IMG/VR virus record: IMGVR_UViG_2162886007_000107
Coordinates: 1-64,000 of that record
DNA length: 64,000 bases
Direction: 5' to 3' (one strand)
Origin: a virus
Positions 26,556 through 36,020 of this stretch are shown in pieces. The notes under the pieces are model-generated. The model did not search any database. It was not told the DNA's origin and saw only the letters and a list, made by a program, of their open reading frames with translations. Numbering within the stretch: position 1 is the stretch's first letter; each line of letters opens with the position of its first letter. Both the position numbers and the translations under genes were made by a program.

Positions 26556-29500
26556 ATGATATCGACTTGGATGCGGTAGATGGCTCTGAAGCCCTCGCTG
26601 CGTTCTACGAGCAGTTCTTCCGTTACTTTGTAATGCGGAAGAAGCAGGACCTGGTTAATCCCCGGTTTCTGCCGGTAGGTGAGATCAGCCTGCCTCGTCG
26701 TTCTCTGCTGCATTACTTCCCCAAGGACACTGTTGAAATCGGTCCTAGTCGTAGTGAAGGGTTTGTTAGTAACTTCCAGGGTGAAGTATTCCTGGAGTTT
26801 GTTACTGAATACAACCCAGTGTTGGGTAATGGCCGTCGATTGGTGGTTGAGATTCGTAAAGCCATTCAGGCTTATCGTGCCAGCCACTATGACTACTTCT
26901 GGACCAAAGACATCAAGACTGTGTACAACAAGGATAAGGTCCTGATTGTTCGCAGTTACGGTTTCATTGACAAGATGTATCTCCAGCGTGCCGGCATCTT
27001 CATCAACTACGAACGGTTCTACAACCACTTCCATGCTCTGATCGAGGGTATTAAGGAAGAGCACAATCGTGTTGGTGTTGAGGCTCGTCGTCAGTTCATT
27101 CGGATTGACTTGCCTATCAACTTCCCTGGTTTTGTCGACATGTCTACCGACTACGACAACTGGGTACACAACTTTGATCTGGAGAAAGGACTGCCTGTTC
27201 CTACCAACCAAGCCGTGCGGATGACTAAAGCCGAAGGCAGTTACTGGTTGCTGGAATTCATGGCATTCCTGTTTGGCGACTACGAGTACACTCAGTTCGG
27301 GAAACTGAACGAAGAAGAACTCAACGCTACACACCTGATCTTTGTGTTTGATAGTCGTTCGCTCATCATTAACCTTGGCGTAGTTAAAGGCTGGTTGGAT
27401 GGTGAACACGACAAAGGTTATACCGCCCGTATTGAAAAGGAAGACGCCGCCCGTGCTGCTAAAGGCGAGAAGCGTAAACCAGTAAGTCATCGGGCTGGTC
27501 ATGGTAAACGTTTAAACGCATCGAAGCGTTTTTACTTGGCATTGATGAACCTGTCTCGTGGCGGGATCAGCGAAGAAGAGAAGGATAACCCAAATGGCGT
27601 TACGACGGCCGAAGATGCCCCAGTGGCTGAAGGAACGCAGGGAGTTCAGAAAGAATCAGCACAAAAACCCGAAAGCCGTAAGGAACAAGAACTTCTTGCG
27701 AACGCTAACGCTGCCGGGACTGATTCTGACGATGGTTCTCTACTCGATGTCTTCCGGGACCCTGTCAAACCTGTGGCATCGGTTGATAACACCGCAGGAG
27801 AAATTGGAGGCAGAACTCATACTCAAGATGATCAAGAATGGAACTCTGAAGTAGACGAAACTCTACTCGTCCAGGAAAAGGTTGAGACTGCGGTAGTTGC
27901 TCGTAAGGATCAGTTTGCTAATCCTGAAGATGGTATCCGGTTGGCTCTGGAGCAAAGGGCTCGGGAAACCAACCTGAGTGTTGCTGAATATGCTTTCTTC
28001 ATGAAGAAGGGTACTCAGTACAAGACCATCAAGATGAATAATGGTCAGACTATGGAGGAGTTCATCAAGATCACTCCAGAGGAAATCGCTGCGCTTAAGG
28101 AAGACGCGACGGTTACTGGTCAATTCACCACCATCTTGGATGAGAGTCAGCTCCAGTCCAAAGCAATGGTGTTGAAGAAAGGTTATGTTGAACGAATCAT
28201 GTACAAGGACGTGGCTTCCATGTTCTTGGGTATACAGAACGCAGGTTTTGCGCTCAACAACTACAAGCATGAAGAGATCAACAGCGTTGAAGGTGAGTAT
28301 GACGTATTCTCGGTTCAGTTCCATGAAGTAAATGGTGAACAGAGTACTCACGTCATTCGTGTGTCCAAGGTGCAGAAGGACGGTACGTTTACTGTTGATG
28401 GTGTAAAGAACCACATGCAGCTGCAACGCCGTGAACTTCCTATCCGCAAGATCAATGGCAACCAGGTAGTCTTGAGTAGTTACTACCCGAACCGCCTGAT
28501 GGTCCAACGCACGAAGAAGATGGCTGAGAACCAGTCGGTATGGATGGGGAAACAAATCCTGCTCAGAGGTAAGGCAGGTACGTTGACCTTTAACCGAGGG
28601 ACCAAGTTCAACCGGGACTATCCGGCTCCTCGTGTGTACAGTGCTTTGGCCACCAAGTTCCAGTGGATCAAAACCAAGGACTATACCTTCGACTTCCGTA
28701 TCGATGACTTGCTGGAGCAATATCCTGACTTCAAGAAATACACCAAGAAGGAAAGCTTCCTGGTAGGGGTCAAGAACGGCAAGCCACTCACCATTGACGG
28801 TTATGGTTACGTTTATTTGGATGGGGCTGAAGTAGGTACCATCGAAGGACTGATGGATATCAGCCTGAAGAAAGCTCCTGTTGAAACTGTGAACATCAAC
28901 ATCAGCGGTTTCAACTTCCCTATTGGTGTGGTTCTGTGCTGGTACTTTGGTATCGACGAACTCATCAAGTTGACTAAAGCTACTACCCGCACAGTTCCAG
29001 CTGGGACTCGTCCTAAGTTGGATGACGATGAGTACGCTATCACCTTTAACGACGAGTTCTTGATCTTCAACCGTCGTGAAAAGTTGCAAGCCATGATCTT
29101 TGGTGGTTTGGTTGATCTGGGGAATATCAGTAACTTCAGTCGCAGTGATCTGAACGGCAACGGTATTTGGGGTCCCCTCATGGCGGAGCCTAAAGTTCGG
29201 GCTCGTCACTTCCAGGAGATGAAGAACCTTAACGACCTGTTCCTCGATCCGATTCACAAGAAACTGCTGCAAGAGATGAAGTACTCGGAGAACTTCCCTG
29301 AGCTTCTGATCGACGCCGTACGGCTTCTGGAAACAGACCAGACCCGTAATGAGGTAGAACTGGAAGAACAGCGCATCGTGGGTTATGAGCGCTTCCCAGG
29401 GCACATCTACACTACATTCTGCGAAGGCGTTCGCGCTTACCGTGGTAAAGGTACTGATAGAAAGCACAAGCTGGAAATCAATCCTGATGCAGTGACGATG

Positions 29501-30952
29501 AAGATTCTTACTGATACTTCGGTTAACTTGGTTGAAGAGGTAGGACCAGTTCACCAGTGCAAGGATCAGGAGGAACTTACCTTTGGTGGTACTGGTGGTC
29601 GCAGTGAGATTACTGTAACCAAGTCTGGACGTGGTATGAAGGCCAGTTATCGTGGTCGTCTTGGCGAGGCTCACAAGGATAGTGGTAAGGTAGGTTTTGT
29701 TACCTACACCACAAGTGACCCGTTGGTTGCCAACTACCGTGGTCTGATGGATATGAAAGGTAAGGTAACTGATACCGGACTTCTGTCCGTTACTGGTAAT
29801 CTGTCCGTGTCCATTACCAAGGATGATGCCAAGCGTCAGGTGTTCGTGTCTACACAGTGGTCTCAAGCTGTTAGTGCACAAAACTACACCTGGGGTATCG
29901 TGCGTACTGGTTATGATTCGATTCTTCCGCATCGCACAAGCGAGCTGTACAGCAAGGTGGCTGCCCGTAAAGGTAAGGTTACTAATGTTGAGTCGGATCA
30001 ATTGACTGTTACTTACGACGACGGTAGCGTTGATAAATATCCGCTGGGTCTGGTTGTCGGTGAGGCAAGTGGTGAATACCACCGCCACACTCGTGTAACC
30101 GATTTGAAGGTAGGGGATAAGTTCGATAAGGGCGACATTATCGGATGGGATGATCAATGGCTGGCACGTGACCCGTTCAACCCTGGTCAGGCTGTTCTGA
30201 AGAAAGGCCAGATGGTTCGAATGATTCTGGTAGAGGACCAGGATACTTACGAAGACTCCATTGCTGTTTCGAAGGAGTTTGCGGAAGGTTCTATTACTCC
30301 TTATCTGAACCCTGCTAAGTTCAAGATGAGGGCTGATCAATCGATCAACCTGATGGTAAAAATAGGTGATGAAGTCGATTATGACGCGATTTTATGCGAA
30401 ATCGATGACAGCCATGTCGATAGCGACGTGAGTGATAATTCTGGTATTTCTAACGAGATCAATCGACTCGGCATCAAGCAGCATCGTTCCAGAAACCACG
30501 GCAAAATTGTGGCGATCGATGTCAAATACAACGCACCTGCTGAAGACATGACTCCTTCGGTGAAGAAGCTCATTGCTACTGCGGATAAGGCGCGCAAACG
30601 GACCATGGAGACTGAAGGTAAAACTCCTGTTACTGGTGCTGTAAACAGTAACCTGAACGTAGCCAAGCCAGTTATTCCTCCAGGGCTCGTAGAGGTTTCG
30701 ATCATGATCGAGACTCTCGATGGTAGTACCACTGCGGATAAATTTGTTGTAGGCAACCAGATGAAGGCCACTACTGGTTTCATCATGCCTGAACCGATCT
30801 ACACCGAAGATGGTAAAGCTGTGCACCTGAAACAAAGTTACAAGGGTGTATTGAACCGGATCGTTAACAGTCTGAGGGACGAGGCTTGCACAAACGAAAC
30901 CGTAATTGGTTTCAGTGATGCCGCGGCTAAAGTGTACAGAGGAGTTAAATAG
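26552..30952 (+). CDS. RNA polymerase beta subunit, main part with extra N-terminal domain and linker (virion RNAP)
   Basis: A 1,466-aa gp178-like beta chain. The second half carries beta motifs: the GMKASYRGR segment (about 1030), VEDQDTYEDSIAVSKEF (about 1225-1240, the bacterial EDS/ISE region) and FVVGNQMKATTGFIMPEP (about 1395-1410, the GRHGNKG equivalent). The chain ends without the GEMEVWALEAYGA helix, which is encoded at 9698-10381. Residues 1-340 form a separate folded domain of unknown function. A hydrophilic linker of about 115 residues (about 340-455, Glu/Ala/Asp/Gln-rich) joins it to the beta part. A basic membrane-type ORF is overprinted on the linker in the +1 frame, so the gene may be a fusion. 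It overlaps beta' by ATGA and the endolysin start by one base. Confidence 0.87.
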   Translation: MNDIDLDAVDGSEALAAFYEQFFRYFVMRKKQDLVNPRFLPVGEISLPRRSLLHYFPKDTVEIGPSRSEGFVSNFQGEVFLEFVTEYNPVLGNGRRLVVEIRKAIQAYRASHYDYFWTKDIKTVYNKDKVLIVRSYGFIDKMYLQRAGIFINYERFYNHFHALIEGIKEEHNRVGVEARRQFIRIDLPINFPGFVDMSTDYDNWVHNFDLEKGLPVPTNQAVRMTKAEGSYWLLEFMAFLFGDYEYTQFGKLNEEELNATHLIFVFDSRSLIINLGVVKGWLDGEHDKGYTARIEKEDAARAAKGEKRKPVSHRAGHGKRLNASKRFYLALMNLSRGGISEEEKDNPNGVTTAEDAPVAEGTQGVQKESAQKPESRKEQELLANANAAGTDSDDGSLLDVFRDPVKPVASVDNTAGEIGGRTHTQDDQEWNSEVDETLLVQEKVETAVVARKDQFANPEDGIRLALEQRARETNLSVAEYAFFMKKGTQYKTIKMNNGQTMEEFIKITPEEIAALKEDATVTGQFTTILDESQLQSKAMVLKKGYVERIMYKDVASMFLGIQNAGFALNNYKHEEINSVEGEYDVFSVQFHEVNGEQSTHVIRVSKVQKDGTFTVDGVKNHMQLQRRELPIRKINGNQVVLSSYYPNRLMVQRTKKMAENQSVWMGKQILLRGKAGTLTFNRGTKFNRDYPAPRVYSALATKFQWIKTKDYTFDFRIDDLLEQYPDFKKYTKKESFLVGVKNGKPLTIDGYGYVYLDGAEVGTIEGLMDISLKKAPVETVNINISGFNFPIGVVLCWYFGIDELIKLTKATTRTVPAGTRPKLDDDEYAITFNDEFLIFNRREKLQAMIFGGLVDLGNISNFSRSDLNGNGIWGPLMAEPKVRARHFQEMKNLNDLFLDPIHKKLLQEMKYSENFPELLIDAVRLLETDQTRNEVELEEQRIVGYERFPGHIYTTFCEGVRAYRGKGTDRKHKLEINPDAVTMKILTDTSVNLVEEVGPVHQCKDQEELTFGGTGGRSEITVTKSGRGMKASYRGRLGEAHKDSGKVGFVTYTTSDPLVANYRGLMDMKGKVTDTGLLSVTGNLSVSITKDDAKRQVFVSTQWSQAVSAQNYTWGIVRTGYDSILPHRTSELYSKVAARKGKVTNVESDQLTVTYDDGSVDKYPLGLVVGEASGEYHRHTRVTDLKVGDKFDKGDIIGWDDQWLARDPFNPGQAVLKKGQMVRMILVEDQDTYEDSIAVSKEFAEGSITPYLNPAKFKMRADQSINLMVKIGDEVDYDAILCEIDDSHVDSDVSDNSGISNEINRLGIKQHRSRNHGKIVAIDVKYNAPAEDMTPSVKKLIATADKARKRTMETEGKTPVTGAVNSNLNVAKPVIPPGLVEVSIMIETLDGSTTADKFVVGNQMKATTGFIMPEPIYTEDGKAVHLKQSYKGVLNRIVNSLRDEACTNETVIGFSDAAAKVYRGVK
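27594..27854 (+). CDS. Possible overprinted small membrane protein inside RNAP beta (86 aa)
   Basis: This is in the +1 frame relative to beta, exactly over its disordered linker. The ATG at 27594 has AAGGA eight nt upstream (27581-27585). The product begins MALRRPKMPQWLKERREF, is very basic for 45 residues, has one hydrophobic segment (LPGLILTMVLYSM, about 52-64) and ends in a charged helix (EKLEAELILKMIKNGTLK). Basic character can arise as a shadow of a Glu/Lys-rich frame, so this could be spurious. The ribosome site, the membrane segment and the lack of constraint in the beta frame here argue for a real or formerly real gene. Confidence 0.4.
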   Translation: MALRRPKMPQWLKERREFRKNQHKNPKAVRNKNFLRTLTLPGLILTMVLYSMSSGTLSNLWHRLITPQEKLEAELILKMIKNGTLK

Positions 30953-31863
30953 TGAACTATCGGATGCTTAATGCCATCCGGGATATCCAGGTCGCCTCGA
31001 AAGAGTGCGGCCTTTATCTCGCAGGGGCAATTGACGGTAAGTGGGGCATGGGTTCATCTTCAGCAGTGAAGGTGATTCTGGATGATTACAACTATCGGGT
31101 CAATGGTAGTCGTGCGCAGACTTCGCCTCTTCCTGTTGTCGCGGCAACGCTGACCGAAGTAGACGCACTGAAGGCTATTCAAACTAACCTGAAGTTGCTT
31201 AAGCTTTATTCCGGTGAAGCTGACGGCGTGATGGGTCCTGGTACCTGGGGTGCTTTCGTTAAGGCGGTTAATAGCTTCAAAGCTTATAACCGTATTCCTT
31301 ATCTGAGCCTGTGCTGGAGTAAACGTGTTGGCCAAGCGTTCATCGACAAAGTCGTTGCTGGTTGCCGTGCTCGTGGTTGGTATGACCGTGCTCCGCATGA
31401 TCTCATGGGTTGCATGTACTTTGAATCCGGCGGCACCTTCGATCCTGCTAAGCAGAACAACGGTGGCTCCAAGTACTTCGGTCTGATTCAGTTTGGTGCT
31501 CTGGCTGCTAAAGACCTGGGTATCCCTCTGGAGAAAATCATCGCCATGTCTCAACTGGAGCAGTTGGATCTGGTATTCACTTACTTCGACATGTGGGCGA
31601 AACGCGGCAAGAAATACACTCGTCTGGAAGACTTCTACCTGACCATCTTCTACCCAGCTGCGGTTGGCAAGAAGCCGGATGAAGTGCTGTTCCGTAAAGA
31701 CGGTGCTACCGACATTGAAGTCAAGTCGTATCTCCAGAACAACGGGTTCGATTTCAACAAGGATGGTGCAATCACTGTTGGCGAGATCAACGACCGTCTG
31801 TACAAAGTTTATTACGAAGGGATGCTGCCCAGCAACCGTTCGCCATCCACTGTGCTCTACTAG
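30952..31863 (+). CDS. Endolysin (KZ144/EL188-type, N-terminal peptidoglycan-binding repeats + transglycosylase)
   Basis: It starts at GTG 30952 with GGAG 7 nt upstream and overlaps the RNAP beta stop. The 303-aa protein has two peptidoglycan-binding-like repeats at the N-terminus (about 20-50, AGAIDGKWGMGSSSAVK; about 85-112, SGEADGVMGPGTWGAFVKAV). A lytic transglycosylase/muramidase domain follows from about 140, with the likely catalytic Glu at E158 in MYFESGGTFDP and then the YFGLIQFG strand-helix. This inverted order (binding domain first) and the size match the phiKZ- and EL-group endolysins. No signal peptide is present, so release would depend on a holin, which was not identified. It probably lyses the cell late in infection by cleaving glycan strands. 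Confidence 0.85.
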   Translation: MNYRMLNAIRDIQVASKECGLYLAGAIDGKWGMGSSSAVKVILDDYNYRVNGSRAQTSPLPVVAATLTEVDALKAIQTNLKLLKLYSGEADGVMGPGTWGAFVKAVNSFKAYNRIPYLSLCWSKRVGQAFIDKVVAGCRARGWYDRAPHDLMGCMYFESGGTFDPAKQNNGGSKYFGLIQFGALAAKDLGIPLEKIIAMSQLEQLDLVFTYFDMWAKRGKKYTRLEDFYLTIFYPAAVGKKPDEVLFRKDGATDIEVKSYLQNNGFDFNKDGAITVGEINDRLYKVYYEGMLPSNRSPSTVLY

Positions 31864-31874
31864 TTGAGGCAAGC

Positions 31875-32048
31875 ATGTCCAAAGAAAAAATCATTGGTGA
31901 CGTTGTCACCGTTTCCAACGCCGTCGAATTCATCAAGAATACTCTTGAAGGTGTCGGCCTGGTTTACCTCGCCCCTTTGGAAGAATCCGTGAAGGACGAA
32001 AAGATCAGCAAGGCTATCATCAAGGCCATCAAGAAGGAAGGTAAGTAA
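31875..32048 (+). CDS. Small unassigned protein (57 aa) between endolysin and 504-aa gene
   Basis: ATG at 31875 with TGAGG a few bases upstream; the stop TAA at 32046-32048 overlaps the ATG of the next gene (TAATG). The product starts MSKEKIIGDVVTVSNAVEF and ends KAIIKAIKKEGK. It has a hydrophobic N-terminal half and a Lys-rich amphipathic C-terminal helix, with no membrane segment. The tight coupling on both sides and C-biased codon use support a real gene. The function is unknown. Confidence 0.7.
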   Translation: MSKEKIIGDVVTVSNAVEFIKNTLEGVGLVYLAPLEESVKDEKISKAIIKAIKKEGK

Positions 32049-33562
32049 TGATCCGCGAATCCAGCATCGCCCTGGCAGAGCCGATTGCGGTAGCCGGTTT
32101 CGACATCAAGCCTTCCATCATCATTGAAGGTCTGAATGGCGAAGTCGCTGCCCTGGGCTCGTTCACCGACAATTTCCGTCAGGAGATCGTCGAAGTTACT
32201 TCCAGTGAAGACTCCGGTCACACGGCCTTCACCAAGGAAGGTTCCGATCGCATGGCTGCGATCATCCGTACCACTCTGAGCAACATCAGTGAATACGGTA
32301 AACCTCTGGCTATGGCCATCGCACGTAGCGCCAGTAACTGCTACAGCCGTGATGAGCTGAAGTCTCTGGCTATGTCTTCGTTCACTCACAGTTTCGTTCA
32401 CCTGGACGATCCGTTCTTTGACTCTCCTCTCTTCCCGAAAGAAGTAAAGGAAAAAGGCCTGAACTTCACCAACGTCAACCTCGACGTATTGAAGTCGCTG
32501 GTCTTTGAAGATCCGACCCGTGAGCAGATCGTTGACTTCATCGGCACCAACCATGCTGACGTTGCAGAAGTAATGCGCGAGCGTGACTTCTCGATGAACG
32601 ACGCTGCTTTCACCCTGGGTAACTTCGAAAGCCTGGCAGGCATGTTTGTCAAGGGTCCGAATGGTAACTTCGACTTCTCCAAAGTCAAGTCCATGGCTTC
32701 CGAGAAGTTGATCAAGGTCTACGTGCTGCTGACTCGCATGTATGCCAGCGAAGATATCCCTGCCTGGTTCAAAGGCGGCGAGCTGAGCAAGTATCGCGAA
32801 TACGTTAACCTGCTGTGGAACGGTATGACCCTGTACCTTCTGAAGCTTCAGCAAAACGTCAACGCTCTGCGCGCTCGTGACCTGGTTCTGGTTGATGCTC
32901 ACCCGGTTGCTTTCACTGATATCCGTGGCGATTCGAAAGCCCGTATCGTTAAAGCAGAAGTTACCTGCTACTACACTGACAAAGCGCTGAACGCCATCAC
33001 TGGTGCTGACTGCTCGATGTCGGAAGTACTGCTGGGTTACTACTGGGAGAAACTCCAGGGTCGCACCCACCCACTGGCTGAACTGACTGGTGAACCTACC
33101 AAGTTCCAGGAAGCCAGCGAGAAGTATTTCAATTACGTTCACGAGAAACTCCTGGTGCATGCACGGGATCGTTTCATCGAGTCGGCGTTGAAGGCAATGG
33201 AAGAATTCATTGTCGGTAATCCACTGGTTCTGGAACGCGTACAGGCATCAGGTCAACTTCCAGGCAACTGGTTGCGTGCTCGTTTCCTCGGCGAACTGGA
33301 GCGTGGTTACTACACCATCAACAGCAAGAACGCCAACCTGGGTGGCTTGACTATTGACGGTGAAGCTGGTTGCTCTATGGAAGACGCAATCATGGGCACT
33401 CACATCGTTCCCGTATTCCTCCGGGAGATCGGTTGTGAGATGGCTGCGGAGATCATTGAAGATACCTTCGTAAGCCAAGCAGAAGAAGACAATGTGGCGG
33501 ATAAGAAGGAGCGCATTAGCGTTGCTGTTATCAACCTCATTGCCCGGAAGTGCTTCGTCTAA
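32048..33562 (+). CDS. Unassigned head-associated protein candidate (504 aa)
   Basis: The position, between the polymerase/endolysin genes and the prohead protease, corresponds to the phiKZ gp177 neighbourhood. No family motif was recognised. The protein is soluble and helical, with Phe/Asp-rich stretches (SFVHLDDPFFDSPLFPKEV) and strong C-ending codon bias, so it is probably an abundant virion protein. It starts by TAATG overlap with the 57-aa gene and ends by the same kind of one-base overlap with the next, so the whole block is one translation-coupled operon. Confidence 0.65.
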   Translation: MIRESSIALAEPIAVAGFDIKPSIIIEGLNGEVAALGSFTDNFRQEIVEVTSSEDSGHTAFTKEGSDRMAAIIRTTLSNISEYGKPLAMAIARSASNCYSRDELKSLAMSSFTHSFVHLDDPFFDSPLFPKEVKEKGLNFTNVNLDVLKSLVFEDPTREQIVDFIGTNHADVAEVMRERDFSMNDAAFTLGNFESLAGMFVKGPNGNFDFSKVKSMASEKLIKVYVLLTRMYASEDIPAWFKGGELSKYREYVNLLWNGMTLYLLKLQQNVNALRARDLVLVDAHPVAFTDIRGDSKARIVKAEVTCYYTDKALNAITGADCSMSEVLLGYYWEKLQGRTHPLAELTGEPTKFQEASEKYFNYVHEKLLVHARDRFIESALKAMEEFIVGNPLVLERVQASGQLPGNWLRARFLGELERGYYTINSKNANLGGLTIDGEAGCSMEDAIMGTHIVPVFLREIGCEMAAEIIEDTFVSQAEEDNVADKKERISVAVINLIARKCFV

Positions 33563-34293
33563 TGAGTGTCCATCTCCTCCCTCGGGAAGAGAGCGGTAAG
33601 TTCCTCAAGAAAGCATTCACCATCATGGAAGATAATTCCGTTATGGCAAACCGAAAGCTGGAGATTTATCTCCCGAAGAAGTTTGTAGATAACGGAATGG
33701 CGGTGGTTACGGACAAAGTGCTTTCTGCTGCTGTATTGGGCTTGGTGATTCCAGGGGAGTGCTTCGCTCCCTTGGTAGCCATGATGGACATCACTCTGCT
33801 TCCTTTGAACATCAGAGAAAGTAACGTGTTGGGCGTTCAGTATTTCGTGTTGGAGTTTGAGGAAGGCGACACGGTTATTGAAAACCTTGAGGTCATCCAA
33901 GACCCCAACAAGCCTTATACGTACACTCTGGAGTTTTACGATTACGCTCGGATCCCTTGGTATTTGAGCGAGAAAGAAATCATGGGGTTGTTTGACAATG
34001 CTCCGGCTGAGTGCGGTGGTCGTGTTGGCAGTACTCGCCAAGTTCCACGTGTATTGACTTCAACTATGTTCAGGGACCCAGATAACCCTAACCAGGCTTA
34101 CCGTTACAGTGAAGCAATGAAAGAAGGACGTCCACCACTCATCATGGGGCTTAACAATGGCGCTATGTTGATTGACGGCACGTTCTCCAAGATTACTGGT
34201 GGTTACCTGCGGGATAACACGTTGGCTGCTATGGTAAACCCTGATACCAAAGTAACCGACAACGAAAGGATCATGCGGGGCATTCCATCATGA
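33562..34293 (+). CDS. Unassigned protein preceding the prohead protease (243 aa)
   Basis: The ATG at 33562 is used because it overlaps the previous stop by one base (TAATG); an upstream GTG four codons earlier would overlap more. No family was recognised. The first half is rich in beta strand and the protein is soluble (EESGKFLKKAFTIMEDNS near the start). It overlaps the protease gene by ATGA. By position it would be the gp176-like neighbour of the phiKZ protease gene. Its role in head assembly is inferred from position only. Confidence 0.6.
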   Translation: MSVHLLPREESGKFLKKAFTIMEDNSVMANRKLEIYLPKKFVDNGMAVVTDKVLSAAVLGLVIPGECFAPLVAMMDITLLPLNIRESNVLGVQYFVLEFEEGDTVIENLEVIQDPNKPYTYTLEFYDYARIPWYLSEKEIMGLFDNAPAECGGRVGSTRQVPRVLTSTMFRDPDNPNQAYRYSEAMKEGRPPLIMGLNNGAMLIDGTFSKITGGYLRDNTLAAMVNPDTKVTDNERIMRGIPS

Positions 34294-35138
34294 GCAGAAT
34301 CATTACCTTCGGTAGTACCGTTCTCGAAAAGAGCGGTAAGCAAGGTATCTTGAAACCGATGGAAGAAGGGGGTTTGTACTACCTCATCAACTCCGGTGGT
34401 TTCAACATCGAAAACCGGAGCGGTATTAGCTATCGCTTCAACGATTACCTGCGGGAATGCATGCATCCTGATTCTGATCTGAACCGTCGTGTCAGTGAAG
34501 GTCAGTTGCAGTGTGAAGCAGGTCATCCGCCTCAGTACTTCTGGGAACGGGTTGATGGTCGTATTGTCCAGACCAAGATCACCGACATCTTCCAATGGAT
34601 TCAACGTCTGCGCACCATCCTGGAGCCAAACGTTTGCGGTTCGGTCCGCAAGATCCACTGGATCATGACTGGTGGCGAAAACGATCCTGTGTACAACAAG
34701 ATCGAAGTTCGTCCTTATGGTCAGCTCGGCTACCTGCTGGAAGAAAGCATCAAAGACCAGTACATGAACACCGCTTTCAGTATCCGTACTGTTACGGCGC
34801 CTCAGAAGCTTGGTCAACGTGTCCGTGAAGTTGAATTCTTCACTGGTTACGACCTGGTTATCGAACAGGGTATGCTGGATGCTTGCAAGTACCGTACTGC
34901 TGGTCTGGAAGATCTCATGAACAACATTCTGGTTGCTGCTCCGGCAGAGATGAATGTTTCCGTAGACGAAGCTATTTACGTCTGCGAACGTGAGATGCAA
35001 AAAGAAGACTTCCTGGTTCGTTTTGCTGGTACCGAGTCGTACACCCAGCTTTCGACCATGATCAACCAACTGAAGAAGACTCACCGTCATACTCAGAAGG
35101 TTCAACTGAAGACTTCCAACAGCCTCAGTGTGTTCTGA
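34290..35138 (+). CDS. Prohead maturation protease (S80/T4 gp21-like, phiKZ gp175-type)
   Basis: The 282-aa protein shows the order of the gp21/S80 prohead proteases. An ENRSGISY segment (NRNGRIY-like) is followed by EAGHPPQ with catalytic His H79, a run of strands, then RPYGQLGYLLEE and NTAFSIRTVT with catalytic Ser S164 in the SIR turn. In phiKZ the homologue cleaves scaffold and inner-head proteins after S-X-E type motifs during capsid maturation. It is the last gene of the plus-strand operon that starts with the RNA polymerase genes, and is coupled by ATGA to the gene before it. A strong hairpin ends the operon. Confidence 0.8.
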   Translation: MSRIITFGSTVLEKSGKQGILKPMEEGGLYYLINSGGFNIENRSGISYRFNDYLRECMHPDSDLNRRVSEGQLQCEAGHPPQYFWERVDGRIVQTKITDIFQWIQRLRTILEPNVCGSVRKIHWIMTGGENDPVYNKIEVRPYGQLGYLLEESIKDQYMNTAFSIRTVTAPQKLGQRVREVEFFTGYDLVIEQGMLDACKYRTAGLEDLMNNILVAAPAEMNVSVDEAIYVCEREMQKEDFLVRFAGTESYTQLSTMINQLKKTHRHTQKVQLKTSNSLSVF

Positions 35139-35148
35139 TACACCACTT

Positions 35149-35180
35149 AACCAGGACTAGGGGCAACCCTAGTCCTGGTT
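35149..35180 (+). terminator. Operon-ending hairpin terminator (14-bp stem)
   Basis: AACCAGGACTAGGG pairs with CCCTAGTCCTGGTT around a 4-nt loop and is followed by ATTTATTTTA. It closes the RNAP-to-protease operon. Confidence 0.85.
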
Positions 35181-35251
35181 ATTTATTTTAGCCGCATTCT
35201 TATCATATACCCTCAGTGGGCAAATTCACCCTTAGCCATCAAAGGAACATA

Positions 35252-35977
35252 ATGATGCAAATTTCCGAACAAAACCAGATTGCTCTGAACGAACAACTGG
35301 CTTTCGTTTCCTGCCTGCGCGAAGCTGTCGGTTCGATTGTCTTTCTGAATTCCATTCTGTCTACCTCCAAGAAAGAATGGGACGCCTGTTCCAACATCGA
35401 CAACGACGAACACCTGATCCGTGGCATTGCTACAAGCCCGATCAAAACCGACGCTTGCAACACTTATGTGTCCAAGCTGATCAAGCACTACCTGACCAGC
35501 GAAGGTACTCGGGCCACCGCCTGGACCAAGAACACCATCTCCAGCGAAAACTTCACCAACAAGTCGATCGCTTCGATCATCGCCGCCCACACCTTCTACG
35601 AACACACCGAGTTGTTCAAGATCGTGGCTACTCGCCTGATGGGCTTCGACGATACTCTGATCGATCTGGCTCTGGCCCTGGGTTCCGAAGCTCAAGCTGA
35701 ACAGCTGGTCATCTACCTGGGCGGTCGTTTCGATCTGGTAGAAGCTCTGCAAGTCGTGGAAGTGGAAGACGTCAAGTTCTCCGACTCCGTGAACAAGGCT
35801 CTGCTGGATCGTTACAGCCATGCGGTGGCTTACTTCAAAGCTGCTCTGGACGAAGGTCGTTTCAACGAGACTTTCTACATCAACAAATCTCAGGCTGCTA
35901 TCCAGCACTTCACCACCGAGCCTGAGCCGGGTGATCTGTATATCTACGATCGGCTTGACCTGCTGACCCAAGAATAA
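35252..35977 (+). CDS. Unassigned, probably abundant soluble protein (241 aa)
   Basis: The start at 35252 has AAAGGA five nt upstream (a second ATG follows directly). The protein is all-helical in appearance, soluble and acidic. It uses mainly C- and G-ending codons, unlike the accessory genes downstream, which suggests very high expression. No family was recognised. Neighbouring genes are small metabolic and unassigned genes, so a host-takeover or virion role are both possible. Confidence 0.6.
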   Translation: MMQISEQNQIALNEQLAFVSCLREAVGSIVFLNSILSTSKKEWDACSNIDNDEHLIRGIATSPIKTDACNTYVSKLIKHYLTSEGTRATAWTKNTISSENFTNKSIASIIAAHTFYEHTELFKIVATRLMGFDDTLIDLALALGSEAQAEQLVIYLGGRFDLVEALQVVEVEDVKFSDSVNKALLDRYSHAVAYFKAALDEGRFNETFYINKSQAAIQHFTTEPEPGDLYIYDRLDLLTQE

Positions 35978-35979
35978 TT

Positions 35980-35996
35980 CAGACCTATATCACTTA
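35980..35996 (+). promoter_or_regulatory. Putative early-type promoter
   Basis: CAGACCTATATCACTTAG holds TATATCAC (35986-35993), one base different from TATATTAC. It shares the CAGACCTA lead-in with the copies at 40241 and 58201. Confidence 0.5.
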
Positions 35997-36020
35997 GATG
36001 ACCAAGCAGTCTTATGACTG

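Noticed and set aside
27863-30340. Open frame of 825 codons antisense to RNAP beta
   Set aside because: It lies fully opposite a well-identified beta gene, and its composition is that of an antisense shadow.
35377-35700. Arg-rich frame inside the 35252 gene
   Set aside because: No ribosome site; this is a frame shadow of a codon-biased gene.
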